From Flavobacteriales bacterium (GTDB taxonomy: Bacteria > Bacteroidota > Bacteroidia > NS11-12g > UBA9320): 64,000 nucleotides of DNA. Made by a program: the position numbers and the translations under genes. The notes below the pieces were generated by a model. It ran no database searches. It saw only the letters and a program-made list of their open reading frames with translations, and had not been told where the DNA came from. The DNA lies in NCBI GenBank assembly GCA_020635395.1, contig JACJZV010000005.1, forward strand, positions 144,456 through 208,455, given 5' to 3'. Shown here piece after piece: positions 27,001 to 35,422 of the stretch; positions within the stretch are counted from its first letter, which is position 1; each line of letters begins with the position of its first letter.

Positions 27001-27795
27001 ATCCATTACCTTGCCATTTGTGAAAAAATATACCCTGCTCAAAAAAGTGCTGTCCAATGTGAATTCGGCTTTTACCGAGTAGTCCGAATAATATTCGATA
27101 TGTTTATGAGGATACCGAGTTACATGTTTTAACCCAAAAACTAGTTGTATTTTTTGAGATTTCGCATACTTACTATTGGTTCTTTCAGGCTCTACATCCC
27201 AAGTATTTCTTTGAATTTCTTGATTGTTCCTATAATACGTTTGGTAATAAAACGGATTCTCTTCCACATTGTGCAATTGATAATTCTCAAAAATTTGTTC
27301 ATCAACATAATGGTTCACTTGGTTAGGTTGAAATGCCATCAGTTTCGTAAACAGCACATCTTGGTCATCCTGTATATTAAGGATTCTAACAAAATCAATC
27401 TTCAAGTTGTGATTAAAAACATAGGAATAAACTAAGGTTTTATTTTCAAAAATTTGTACAACAAAGCTATCGGGATTGTGTTCATTAAATGTTAGTCTTA
27501 AAACACCCTCCATGCTATAGTATTTTTCCAAAAATTTGGTACAATCGAAATGATAGTTAAATTTGGTTAACAACATATCGTGCGTAAAATGCGATATTTC
27601 ATACTCCCCTTCAAAAAGCAAAATGTTCCCTTTTTTCTCGGTTATTTTCCAGCGGTTTTCGCCCAGTTTTACGGCCATTCGCACGTAATCGAAACAAGGT
27701 TTTTGGTAAATTATCGTATCGCCCGATGAAGACCAAGATTTTTGCACCGAGCCAAACAAGCAAATAAATAGCAGAAGGATTATTTTGTGTTTCAT
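24007..27795 (-). CDS. Giant secreted protein with WG-like repeat, paralog B
   Basis: A 1262-residue tandem paralog of the preceding protein. The N-terminus (signal peptide, then SGDTIIYQKPC.DYVRMAVKLGE) and the C-terminus (SFWGVTCSQDLEKYNLEYF, DDLKEYMTPEAKALFE) are highly conserved between the two, while the middle has diverged and lost or gained about 120 residues. It keeps the central FQGKKGCFNGTLLPVLAPEW unit. The ~40 bases upstream of both starts are also nearly identical, so the duplication included the promoter. Function unknown; the pair may present variable middle parts on conserved ends. Confidence 0.75.
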   Translation of the reverse strand: MKHKIILLLFICLFGSVQKSWSSSGDTIIYQKPCFDYVRMAVKLGENRWKITEKKGNILLFEGEYEISHFTHDMLLTKFNYHFDCTKFLEKYYSMEGVLRLTFNEHNPDSFVVQIFENKTLVYSYVFNHNLKIDFVRILNIQDDQDVLFTKLMAFQPNQVNHYVDEQIFENYQLHNVEENPFYYQTYYRNNQEIQRNTWDVEPERTNSKYAKSQKIQLVFGLKHVTRYPHKHIEYYSDYSVKAEFTLDSTFLSRVYFFTNGKVMDTSFWAIQWLPKLVSGDTMKPQTVLLYQEVFDKNGNQTYFFQTNEFLPENAPVLQASSAYFTQNIWTPSPNLSKSLWSSDSITILEKEEEYKVKSRKANVYDYLNVTVKKDFETCLFGLWSLTQDKYTTSPQYLEISALGSDGSFFKVTDDYHSYLIIDAKNKVLFSSYSDFEVEPFGAFYKLLQNDTLYFFSPEFNLVFKVKQTATMNAYGQHLWVLDEENNRTHFFTLQRDTIITHSIADKLTETTLKYHFRRFHVFTDMHHIYQLQTKGLTEVWATSDTILAVKTRSDYMDFIASFKGNKLSFYDVTNTRLKAYTLEMDNPQETLNELTERRNYWRNKGYFTKSDDFLIYTFQGKKGCFNGTLLPVLAPEWDDIDVENKIATKLGLKYKFNDGGDVFTLPQECVETNILGVRCNFYVNREKGIVVVKDRMYYLASLIECIGIFKHGFDENYEFHQAVLITTDNRMYQIQSDSLWLMQDATGILRVINSTDKYVYVYGERLEFPFDRVDQMGGEIWLNTMIKANETLKVTDGRHTYLLDLSNKEKRIADDRGGQEKEIWGQVYGYNALGQLYYRNCDNYVFYPECYVHMKVLNHQNINLLLITTDYEKDKGNGLPFYLLMNPDTKQTTNFWIRPYVYDAGKYCMVQDSRNFYHVVDADLNEMLPFSEMKEVQYKYNHYYVYCQNRWYRYSLENKKVDTLSTELRYFDEKKYSCIEQGEIRVYTYEHILLAASGSYFIDNLTTITELDIQDSVISYNYWYYFYDGQMPYYSSRQKMLFKAFMLTEGYNSVNSTLPTIDFPEYMNITEKQRKIKSRGCNLKPVDRNDESDMYAEEFDRYVYRDSTFLKGANLNQRDWVAYVKSILEHRLAHLNLRYDDFYCYSNGLLYYHGLYIELLDSGYRCWTFENIFDTTKLTSLTEYLQHQVSLNPSFWGVTCSQDLEKYNLEYFAAKFGIENKVFFFQQPDNNQQSSGLRLTYDDLKEYMTPEAKALFENIMK

Positions 27796-27936
27796 GCGGT
27801 TCAAAACTTGTTTTTCGTTAGCAAGTTAACGAAAGTGAGTAAATTTCATTGCAAATCTCTATTGTAAACATTCCAAACTTTATACTTGGCTTTTTATACA
27901 AGCAACCTTCAAAGCCTTTTAATCATCCTACCCATT

Positions 27937-28605
27937 ATGAAATCATTTTTAATAGTACTGCAGATTTGCGTGTTTAAACTCTTTGCTTTAGCCCAAGACA
28001 TTCAATCATTTCATATTCAGTTGGCTCTATATTACCGATATTCGGGAATAGAAGAGGAGTTTATTTATATTAAGGATAGCATTGGAGCACATTATCTGCA
28101 CAAAACTCCAAGTATTCAAAAAGATTCTGCAATCATTCTTTACTCAAAACCATTTTTCACCAACAGTTACAAAGCCCCATTGAACGCTTGGGTTTTTAAT
28201 TTTGTAAAAGAAATGGACAGTCTTTCAAGATTGGATATTATATCGATTGATATTGATAGTAACCTCATTTCGAAAATTGACACGAACAATATACTTTTAT
28301 CAGCTGACAAGAGCCAACTTTGCTTTCTATTCGACTCACTAAAATTTGAAAAAAATTTCGTTTTTATGTTTTACCATCCAAACCTTTGTATTTCGATAAA
28401 CACCTTTAATGGTGCAGATTCTACTCAGTTTTACCGCTGTTTTCACGAACTTGTGTTCAATCAATATTCTTTAAAAGAGTGGGTAATTCTTTACAAAATG
28501 AACAAAAAGTACCCAATTTTCAGGTACATACCCGAATTTAAAGGTTTACTAACCAATGAAGAGTTATTGGGTATTGTTGAAAATGTTAGTTATAAAACAG
28601 ATTAA
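27937..28605 (+). CDS. Secreted protein of unknown function
   Basis: A 222-residue protein. The ATG at 27937 starts a signal peptide (MKSFLIVLQICVFKLFALAQ); the frame is open from a TTG at 27886. The mature part is mixed, with many Ile/Phe/Asp/Ser residues. No domain recognised. It is transcribed divergently from giant paralog B, with a 141-base intergenic region that must hold both promoters. Confidence 0.6.
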   Translation: MKSFLIVLQICVFKLFALAQDIQSFHIQLALYYRYSGIEEEFIYIKDSIGAHYLHKTPSIQKDSAIILYSKPFFTNSYKAPLNAWVFNFVKEMDSLSRLDIISIDIDSNLISKIDTNNILLSADKSQLCFLFDSLKFEKNFVFMFYHPNLCISINTFNGADSTQFYRCFHELVFNQYSLKEWVILYKMNKKYPIFRYIPEFKGLLTNEELLGIVENVSYKTD

Positions 28606-28647
28606 TCAACCCCTAAAAACCTTACCTATATTTGTACAGATATAGAT

Positions 28648-28925
28648 ACAAAAAGGATTACAACAACTTTATCTAATTTTAGAAAAGAGATGAAACCTAT
28701 CTCGACAAAATAACCGACGAACGCGAATCAATTATTATTAACAGAGGAAAAGACAAGGGTGTGATAATGCTTTCGATGGAGGAATATAGTGAGATGATAG
28801 ATTCGAAACAAGATAGCGTTAAATTATCGCCAATAGAAGCGAAATTACTTGCCGAAGGAATTGAAGCCGCAAAAAGTGGTGATTTTGCCAACCAAAATGA
28901 AGTTGACCAAGTGCTAAACCGCTAA
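28648..28925 (+). pseudogene. Degenerate Phd/YefM-family antitoxin
   Basis: Two frames together encode a complete Phd/YefM antitoxin. Frame one reads ITTLSNFRKEMK-like residues from about 28657. After a one-base loss near 28692-28697, the other frame continues TYLDKITDERESIIINRG, then GVIMLSMEEYSEMI and a C-terminal tail to TAA at 28923. Reading the second frame upstream hits a stop at 28680, and no ATG/GTG/TTG precedes frame one. A promoter-like TATATTTG lies at about 28627-28634. The gene is therefore broken, unless the missing base is an assembly error in an A-run. No RelE/Txe-type toxin follows; the next gene is on the other strand. Confidence 0.7.
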
Positions 28926-28973
28926 GCAAACCATTAAATGAACCAAACCAGCTTTGCGAGAATTGAATGAAAC

Positions 28974-29432
28974 CTATTTATTTATCCGCCTAATTTCGTC
29001 GCCACAACCTCGATAACAGGATTTTCCGTTCAATAAAATTACCTCATGCGTATGTTTACCTTCTCCGTCATCGTAACATTCTTTTTTCGAAATTACAATG
29101 AGCGTTTTTAATGAATCGTTAAGCGTAATGGTATCGGTCATTTGCGAGTTTGGTGAAATGCTCCATTGACAAGCACCTATCATCGAATCTTGGCCATAAT
29201 CGAGCAATAAATGAAACGGTTTTATTTCGTTTGCCGATTCATACACCAACAATCGCCAACCGGGTTCATTTCCCCATGCTCCAAAAAGTGTGTCATTTTT
29301 TTTAGTTTCATTGATATTTAATGAATCGACAGAGGCAATCTCTCCCACTCTTGACGTACTATTTCCGTGACAAGAGACAATTCCTATGGCCAAAAATATC
29401 AAAATCAAATATTGTATTTCTTTGTTTTTCAA
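28974..29432 (-). CDS. Lipoprotein, COG3650-like
   Basis: A 152-residue lipoprotein. Signal sequence MKNKEIQYLILIFLAIGIVSC with lipobox IVSC at Cys21. The mature part has FGAWGNEPGWRLLVYE, HLLLDYG and C-terminal KECYDDGEGKHTHEVILLNGKSCYRGCG. This pattern (GNEPGW, DYG, and a late Cys-containing Gly-Cys-Gly) is typical of the COG3650-type periplasmic domain found beside HslJ/META-like proteins. Exact role unknown. It lies 73 bases downstream of asnS in the same direction. Confidence 0.6.
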   Translation of the reverse strand: MKNKEIQYLILIFLAIGIVSCHGNSTSRVGEIASVDSLNINETKKNDTLFGAWGNEPGWRLLVYESANEIKPFHLLLDYGQDSMIGACQWSISPNSQMTDTITLNDSLKTLIVISKKECYDDGEGKHTHEVILLNGKSCYRGCGDEIRRINK

Positions 29433-29505
29433 ACCATTAAGAAATTAAGCTACATTAAGAGAGCATTCAAATCTCGCCATTCACCGTGGTGAATCAATTG
29501 ACCCA

Positions 29506-31026
29506 TTACGGTTTCAACCGCCCATACATTCGTGGAAACGGAATGGTTTCGCGAACATGCGGCAATTTGCAAATCCAAGCCACCAATCGCTCTAAACCAA
29601 GCCCAAAACCAGAGTGAGGCACTGAGCCAAAACGACGTAAATCCAAATACCACTCAAATTCCTCCATCGGCAGGCCGTGTCCGTTGATTTTTTCTATCAA
29701 AAATTGCTCGTTGGTTTCACGCTCGCCACCTCCCACAACCTCGCCATATCCTTCGGGAGCCAACATATCCACGCCTCTTGCAAATCTTGGATTTTCGGGG
29801 TTTCGTTTTAAATAAAAGGCCTTTACCTCGTGCGGCCAGTCGTACACCATCACCGGAACGTCGAACATTCGGGTAAGCACGGTCTCATCACTTCCGCCAA
29901 AGTCATTGCCATACACAAAATTTTTGGCCGAAGCTATCCACTGTGGTATGTTTCGTTCATCTTCCTCCAGTTGTTTTATGATATTTTTATTCTTGTCGAT
30001 GGTACTCATATTAAAGTTTATTTGGCCTTTCTTCATACCACCTTTGGCAATACCTGCTTCCCGCTCTGCAATGTCGTTTTTCAACTCGGCAATTTTGTTT
30101 TGCACATTGGCCAAATCTTCCTCCAACACCGCAATGGTTTGCTTCCCGTTTACTTGATTTTCGCCTCTAATAATGGCCACAGCCTCGTCATAGGTCAATC
30201 TTACAAAAGGTTCAATTGTTTTTTTGAGAATGGTTGTATCTCTCTCCAAAACCTCCAGCTCTGCGGCACAGTTTTCCACCACATCGCCCACCACATATCG
30301 AATAAAATCTTCGATACAATCCATATTGTCATATATGTCATAAAACGCCATTTCGGGTTCAATCATCCAAAACTCGGCAAGGTGCCGGCGGGTTTTGGAT
30401 TTTTCTGACCGAAAGGTTGGGCCAAAGGTGTAAATTTTACCCATTGCCATTGCCATTGCTTCGCCATACAATTGTCCGGATTGAGACAAGTAGGCAGGCT
30501 CGCCAAAAAAGTCTGTTTCAAACAAATCAGTGGTGCCTTCGCAGGCGTTGCCCGTAAAAATGGGGGCATCCATTTGCACAAAGCCTTCTTTTTGAAAAAA
30601 GTTGTGAATGGCAAAAATCACCCGGTTTCGCACTTTCATTATGGCCCATTGGCGTTTGCTTCGCAACCAAAGATGTCGTTTATCCATCAAAAAGTCGATG
30701 CCGTGTTCTTTTTTGGCTATAGGATAGTCTGCACAATTTTGATAAACCTTTATAGAACTTACATGCACTTCAAAACCACCAATTTGTCGTTCGTCGGCCA
30801 CCACTTTTCCTTCTAAAGTAAGGCTGCTTTCCAGCCCTAACGCCGCGGCAGCAGCAAACGTTTCTTCCGATATGCTATTAGCATCTACAATACATTGACA
30901 AAAGCCGGTGCCGTCTCGCAAAATCAAAAAAACCAATCCTTTGCTCTCCCGTTTGTTCTGAACCCACCCGCTCAATGATACCGTTGTGTCCTGTTTTGTA
31001 GATAAATCTTTTATATAAGTTTTCAT
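29506..31026 (-). CDS. asnS: Asparagine--tRNA ligase
   Basis: A 506-residue class II aminoacyl-tRNA synthetase that charges tRNA-Asn. It has the N-terminal OB-fold anticodon-binding domain (SGWVQNKRESKGLVFLILRDG, ~19-39), motif 2 (FRSEKSKTRRHLAEFWMIEPE from ~206, whose Glu and Arg bind ATP), and motif 3 (GFGLGLERLVAW near 481-492). An ~85-residue Lys/Glu-rich, coiled-coil-like insertion (about 289-375) sits between motifs 2 and 3, as I recall for Bacteroidota AsnRS; it makes the protein longer than the E. coli enzyme (466). The ATG at 31026 fits the OB-fold start. Confidence 0.97.
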   Translation of the reverse strand: MKTYIKDLSTKQDTTVSLSGWVQNKRESKGLVFLILRDGTGFCQCIVDANSISEETFAAAAALGLESSLTLEGKVVADERQIGGFEVHVSSIKVYQNCADYPIAKKEHGIDFLMDKRHLWLRSKRQWAIMKVRNRVIFAIHNFFQKEGFVQMDAPIFTGNACEGTTDLFETDFFGEPAYLSQSGQLYGEAMAMAMGKIYTFGPTFRSEKSKTRRHLAEFWMIEPEMAFYDIYDNMDCIEDFIRYVVGDVVENCAAELEVLERDTTILKKTIEPFVRLTYDEAVAIIRGENQVNGKQTIAVLEEDLANVQNKIAELKNDIAEREAGIAKGGMKKGQINFNMSTIDKNKNIIKQLEEDERNIPQWIASAKNFVYGNDFGGSDETVLTRMFDVPVMVYDWPHEVKAFYLKRNPENPRFARGVDMLAPEGYGEVVGGGERETNEQFLIEKINGHGLPMEEFEWYLDLRRFGSVPHSGFGLGLERLVAWICKLPHVRETIPFPRMYGRLKP

Positions 31027-31055
31027 TTAATACAATGCAATTGTCTAATTTTGGG

Positions 31056-31063
31056 CAAAAATA
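31056..31063 (-). promoter_or_regulatory. -7 box TATTTTTG for asnS
   Basis: Read on the minus strand, TATTTTTG matches TAnnTTTG and ends 29 bases before the asnS ATG. This lies in the 79-base divergent region shared with rpoN. No clear -33 element was found. Confidence 0.4.
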
Positions 31064-31105
31064 AGGCTATAATGTCATAGACATAAGCGTTTTGCAAAGG
31101 TAATT

Positions 31106-32596
31106 ATGCTAAAACAATCGTTAAGTCAGAAACTACTTCAAAAACTGTCTCCTCAGCAGATTCAGTTCATTAAGTTGTTGGAACTAAATACCTTGAATTT
31201 TGAGCAAAAAGTAGAAGAAGAACTTATTGAAAACCCTGCATTGGAAACCGGAAAGGATGAGACAGACACCGGAAATTATGAAGAAGAATACGACTACTCA
31301 AGCAGCAATGACAGCGGTGATGATGACAATTTTGACTACGAAAGCTCATCAAAAGACGAAATTGACATTTCGGATTATTTGACTGACGATGAAGGTGGAA
31401 TTCAACTAAACGACCAATACAACAACAATAATGACGATGATGACAGGGAATTCACCCCAATCAATTCATCTATTTCCTTTCGAGAAAGACTTTTTGAGCA
31501 AGTTAGCCCAAATTTAAAAGACGAGCACGAGCATATTTTGGCCGACCAAATCATTGGCACGATAGAAGATGACGGATATTTGAGAAGGCCATTGAGAAGC
31601 ATTGCCAACGACCTACTTTTTTCATCAAATATCAGAGCCACAGAAAAAGAGCTTGAAAATGTTTTGGCAAAAATTCAGGATTTAGAGCCGCCTGGCATTG
31701 GTGCCAGAAGTTTGCAAGAGTGTTTGTTGCTCCAAATTCAATTTAAAGCCAAAACCAAAAATACCGCCATAACGAAATTGGCATACGAAATCATTGAAAA
31801 ACACATGGAAGATTTTTCGAAAAAGCACTATAGCAAGCTCATTAAAAAGCTTGATATTGAAGAAGATTTTTTGAAAGAAGCCATTTCTTTTATTGCCAAA
31901 CTAAACCCCAAACCAGCCGCCAGCGGCGACAGCAGCTCACAAACCGACTATATAATTCCGGATTTTATAGTAAAAGAAAGATACGGCGAACTTGAGGTAG
32001 AATTAAACAACAGAAACACCCCTACGCTCAAGGTTTCTGCTGATTTTATGGAAACCCTAAAAGGATATGAAAAAGCCAAAAAGCCTGATAAAAACATGAA
32101 AGATGCCGTGCAGTTTATAAAGCAAAAACTTGATGGAGCCAAATGGTTTGTTGATGCCGTTAAGCAACGACAAAACACCCTTTTGATAACCATGAACGCC
32201 ATTGTTGAATTGCAAAAAGAATATTTTTTGAGCGGTGATGAAACCAAGCTGAGACCCATGATTTTAAAAGATATTGCAGAAAGGGTACATTTGGATATTT
32301 CAACCATATCGCGGGTGGCCAGCAGCAAATATGTTGAAACCGATTTTGGCATTTTTCTTTTAAAACATTTTTTCTCAGAAGGCATTACAACGGCCAGTGG
32401 AGAAGAGGTTTCTAATAAAGAGGTGAAGAAAATACTTAGCGATGCCATTGGTGCCGAAAACAAGAGCTCGCCACTGACCGATGGAAGACTACAGGAATTA
32501 CTCAAAGAAAAAGGCTATGACATAGCCCGCCGCACGGTGGCCAAATATCGCGAGCAACTAAATATTCCGGTGGCACGATTAAGAAAAGAGCTTTAG
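31106..32596 (+). CDS. rpoN: RNA polymerase sigma-54 factor
   Basis: A 496-residue sigma factor that needs AAA+ activators and reads -24/-12 promoters. Region I is at the N-terminus (LKQSLSQKLLQKLSPQQIQFIKLLELNT), followed by a very acidic region II (about 45-125). The core-binding and DNA-binding parts include the helix-turn-helix LKDIAERVHLDISTISRVASSKYV. The RpoN box ARRTVAKYR is near residue 474. It overlaps the next gene by one base (TAGTG), so the two are cotranscribed. Usual length. Confidence 0.97.
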   Translation: MLKQSLSQKLLQKLSPQQIQFIKLLELNTLNFEQKVEEELIENPALETGKDETDTGNYEEEYDYSSSNDSGDDDNFDYESSSKDEIDISDYLTDDEGGIQLNDQYNNNNDDDDREFTPINSSISFRERLFEQVSPNLKDEHEHILADQIIGTIEDDGYLRRPLRSIANDLLFSSNIRATEKELENVLAKIQDLEPPGIGARSLQECLLLQIQFKAKTKNTAITKLAYEIIEKHMEDFSKKHYSKLIKKLDIEEDFLKEAISFIAKLNPKPAASGDSSSQTDYIIPDFIVKERYGELEVELNNRNTPTLKVSADFMETLKGYEKAKKPDKNMKDAVQFIKQKLDGAKWFVDAVKQRQNTLLITMNAIVELQKEYFLSGDETKLRPMILKDIAERVHLDISTISRVASSKYVETDFGIFLLKHFFSEGITTASGEEVSNKEVKKILSDAIGAENKSSPLTDGRLQELLKEKGYDIARRTVAKYREQLNIPVARLRKEL

Positions 32597-33225
32597 TGAG
32601 TCTTAAAACCGCAAAAATTATCAGCATTATTGGGCATCCTGTGTTTATACCAATTTATGCCTTGATAGTCATTTTTAAATTTCATCCGGTTTTAGGAAGC
32701 CGCGTTTACGGCACATCTCAGTTCAACATTATTATCGTTTTCAGTGGTTTTTTATCACTCATTCCTCTTTTTGCCACCATGATGCTTTTGGGTAAAGCCA
32801 CCTTAAAACAATTGGCAGAAATTAATCAAACCGAACGAATTAAAGCCTCCTTTGTAATGTCGGTGGTTTACATACTGGCCTACTTCTATTTGCGGCAACA
32901 AAACTTTTTAATTGAGGGAATAATAGAAGTTTTAATTTTTGCCCTCTGCATCGGCTCGTGTGTTTTAGGTGTAATGAGCTATTTCAAAAAAATCAGTTTT
33001 CATGCATTTGGCTGGGCTGGTTTGCTCACCTTAATGATTGTTTTAGGTCGCTCGCAAGAATCTTTCTTTTTGTTTTGGGTATTGGCCATACTATTTGTTT
33101 CGGCCATCGTTATAACGTCGAGATTGGTGCTAAATGCACACACACATTCAGAGGTATATCTCGGTTTTTTTGTAGGATTAATTAGCAATATTGCTGTTTA
33201 TTTGCTGTTCAATGGAAAACTATAA
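32596..33225 (+). CDS. PAP2-like membrane protein
   Basis: A 209-residue protein with about six TM helices. It starts at a GTG (32596) that overlaps the rpoN stop. The C-terminal segment SRLVLNAHTHSEVYLGF matches the last PAP2 phosphatase motif (SR-x5-H-x3-[D/E]), but the earlier KxxxxxxRP and PSGH motifs are not evident, so catalytic activity is uncertain. It is probably a lipid-related or structural relative of phosphatidic acid phosphatases. Its 3' end overlaps the next gene by 14 bases. Confidence 0.65.
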   Translation: MSLKTAKIISIIGHPVFIPIYALIVIFKFHPVLGSRVYGTSQFNIIIVFSGFLSLIPLFATMMLLGKATLKQLAEINQTERIKASFVMSVVYILAYFYLRQQNFLIEGIIEVLIFALCIGSCVLGVMSYFKKISFHAFGWAGLLTLMIVLGRSQESFFLFWVLAILFVSAIVITSRLVLNAHTHSEVYLGFFVGLISNIAVYLLFNGKL

Positions 33226-33997
33226 TTGTATAAAATATGAGTTAAATGGAGGCGTTGCCACCATAACCCTTAATAGACCTGATGTTTTTAACGCTTTTAA
33301 CGATGAGCAAAGCTACGAACTACAAGATGCGTTGAAACAGGCCAAACGTGATGATAATGTGCGGGTGGTTGTTTTTACTGGAGCGGGTAAAGCGTTTTGC
33401 TCTGGTCAAGATTTAAAGGCAATTGCAGGTGCAAAAAACCGCTCGCTTCGCGATTCATTGGATAAACGGTACAACCCCATCATTAAAGCCATGCGAGATT
33501 TGCCAAAGCCAATTATCGGAAAAATAAATGGGGTGGCAGCCGGAGCTGGTTGTTCTTTAGCCTTGGCCTGCGACTATGTTGTAGCCTCAGAATTTGCCAG
33601 TTTTATTGAGGTTTTCATCAACGTAGGTTTGGTGTTAGATTCTGGTTCGAGCTATTTTTTGCCTCGCTTGGTGGGCAGTGCCAGGGCCTTCGAAATGTCC
33701 ACAATGGGTACAAAAGTAAAAGCAGAACAAGCCCTTGAATGGGGAATAGTAAACAAAGTTGTGCCAGCTGAAGAACTCGACCAAACGGTGAATGAAATAG
33801 CGGCCTACTACGAAACCGCCCCCACCAAAGCCATTGCTTTAATGAAAAAAATGTTGAACAAATCATTTCATTCTGATTTGGACACCATGTTAGAATACGA
33901 AGCTCAGTGTCAAGACATTGCCGGAAGAAGCGACGACTACAAAGAAGGAGTATCAGCATTTAACGAAAAAAGAAAACCTTCGTTTAAAGGAAGGTAA
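33212..33997 (+). CDS. Enoyl-CoA hydratase/isomerase family protein, PaaG-like
   Basis: A 261-residue crotonase-fold enzyme. The ATG at 33212 gives MENYNCIKYELNGGVATITLNRP, the usual start of the family. Oxyanion-hole segments are visible: AFCSGQDLKAI and INGVAAGAGCSLALACDYVVAS. The YNPIIKAMRDLPKPIIGK segment and the full pattern most resemble PaaG, the ring-1,2-epoxyphenylacetyl-CoA isomerase of phenylacetate degradation. No other paa genes are nearby, so a general enoyl-CoA hydratase or isomerase role is equally possible. It overlaps the upstream membrane-protein gene. Confidence 0.85.
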   Translation: MENYNCIKYELNGGVATITLNRPDVFNAFNDEQSYELQDALKQAKRDDNVRVVVFTGAGKAFCSGQDLKAIAGAKNRSLRDSLDKRYNPIIKAMRDLPKPIIGKINGVAAGAGCSLALACDYVVASEFASFIEVFINVGLVLDSGSSYFLPRLVGSARAFEMSTMGTKVKAEQALEWGIVNKVVPAEELDQTVNEIAAYYETAPTKAIALMKKMLNKSFHSDLDTMLEYEAQCQDIAGRSDDYKEGVSAFNEKRKPSFKGR

Positions 33998-34027
33998 TCA
34001 TTTTTTGATTTTATTTGTTCTCTTTTT

Positions 34028-35359
34028 ATGAAAAACATCTTTACGATTGCCCTCTGCATTTGGTTTGCCCATCAAAGTTTTGCTCAATATATCGAACCAT
34101 GCGGCCAAGTGGAATATGAAAACTATCTTGAAAAGCAGTTTCCTGGATTTAAAACCATTGCCGAAGAATCATATAAAAGTGCAATTGAAAATACAAAAAC
34201 CAAAAGTCATTCAAAAGCCGACCCCATTGACACTGTTTATCATATACAAGTAGTTTTTCATGTGGTCTATAATACCAACGCTCAAAACATTCACGACTCT
34301 CTTATTATCAATCAATTGAGAGTTTTAAATGAATGTTATAACCGCGAAAATGCAGACACGATTAATACTCGGGAACTTTTTAAACCAATTGCCGGAAACG
34401 CACGCATCCGATTTCATTTGGCCACTATGGATCCCAACGGAAACCCGACAAATGGCATTACCCGAACTCAAACCTCCAGACAAACCTTTTATTCATCCAT
34501 CAGTACAGACGTTAGAGACTATGTAAAATCTAATTTGAATGGTGGCATTGACCCATGGAATACCAAAAAATATTTGAATATTTGGATTTGTAATCTAAAC
34601 ACATCGTCAGGTTCGCAAGCCTTGCTCGGATTTGCCTACCCACCCGTAAATACTAAGTTATGGCCTTCGAGCTACAACAAACCCGACAATTTGCAAGGTG
34701 TGGTTATCCATTATGAGGTGATAGGCGAAAACAATCCGGCAAACCTTGACAGGAATAAATACAACAACGAAAAAACGGCAGTACACGAAGTTGGGCATTA
34801 TTTAGGTCTTCGTCATATTTGGGGCGATGCCCCGTTTGCCTCCCAAGGATGTAGCTATGACGACTATATAGACGACACACCAAACAGCAAGCAAGCCTCA
34901 TCAGGGTGTTCTAAATTTGCCAATTCTTGCAATGATATTCAAAATGACAGACCAGACATGGTGGAAAACTATATGGATTACTCATCAGCCAACTGCACAA
35001 ACCTGTTTACAGAGCGTCAAATAAATGTGATGCGGTATCACTTGGTAAACTACCGAAGCGAACTTGCCAAGACCGAATACATTTTTCCCGAGCAGCCAAT
35101 TTCTTCTAATCATTTTGCTGCCTTATACCCCAACCCATTTGAAAATGAACTTAGTTTTAGCACCGATTCTATCGAAAATAGTGCGTTTACCATGGAGTTG
35201 TATGACATGTTGGGTAGAAAAGTATATGAGCAATCAAAAACAAAAACAGACTATATCATTTATTTTGATTTGACCTTCTTGAGTGCCGGCACATACCTTT
35301 TGTTTCTTAAAAACGAAGGAGTTGACCTAAAAAAAGAACTGGTTGTAAAAGCAATTTAA
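34028..35359 (+). CDS. Secreted M43-type zinc metalloprotease with type IX sorting domain
   Basis: A 443-residue exported protease. Signal peptide 1-19 (ends Phe-Ala-Gln). The metzincin zinc site HEVGHYLGLRH is at 253-263 (His253, Glu254 catalytic, His257, His263), followed by a Met-turn region (MVENYMDYSS), typical of the pappalysin family M43. The C-terminal ~75 residues (ALYPNPFENELSFS..., YDMLGRKVYEQ, LSAGTYLLFLK, ELVVKAI) are a type A C-terminal sorting domain, so the protein should be secreted or surface-attached by the type IX system. Single gene. Confidence 0.93.
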   Translation: MKNIFTIALCIWFAHQSFAQYIEPCGQVEYENYLEKQFPGFKTIAEESYKSAIENTKTKSHSKADPIDTVYHIQVVFHVVYNTNAQNIHDSLIINQLRVLNECYNRENADTINTRELFKPIAGNARIRFHLATMDPNGNPTNGITRTQTSRQTFYSSISTDVRDYVKSNLNGGIDPWNTKKYLNIWICNLNTSSGSQALLGFAYPPVNTKLWPSSYNKPDNLQGVVIHYEVIGENNPANLDRNKYNNEKTAVHEVGHYLGLRHIWGDAPFASQGCSYDDYIDDTPNSKQASSGCSKFANSCNDIQNDRPDMVENYMDYSSANCTNLFTERQINVMRYHLVNYRSELAKTEYIFPEQPISSNHFAALYPNPFENELSFSTDSIENSAFTMELYDMLGRKVYEQSKTKTDYIIYFDLTFLSAGTYLLFLKNEGVDLKKELVVKAI

Positions 35360-35422
35360 GAATCCGGTAGTCTTGTCGGTTGTTTTCAGCTAACTTCGCA
35401 GCCCAAATTTATTGACATTTGC

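Noticed and set aside
29830..30408. 192-codon frame antisense to asnS
   Set aside because: It is a shadow of asnS codons; asnS is certain and the antisense translation shows no domain.
31948..32505. 185-codon frame antisense to rpoN
   Set aside because: Shadow of rpoN; composition follows reversed rpoN codons.
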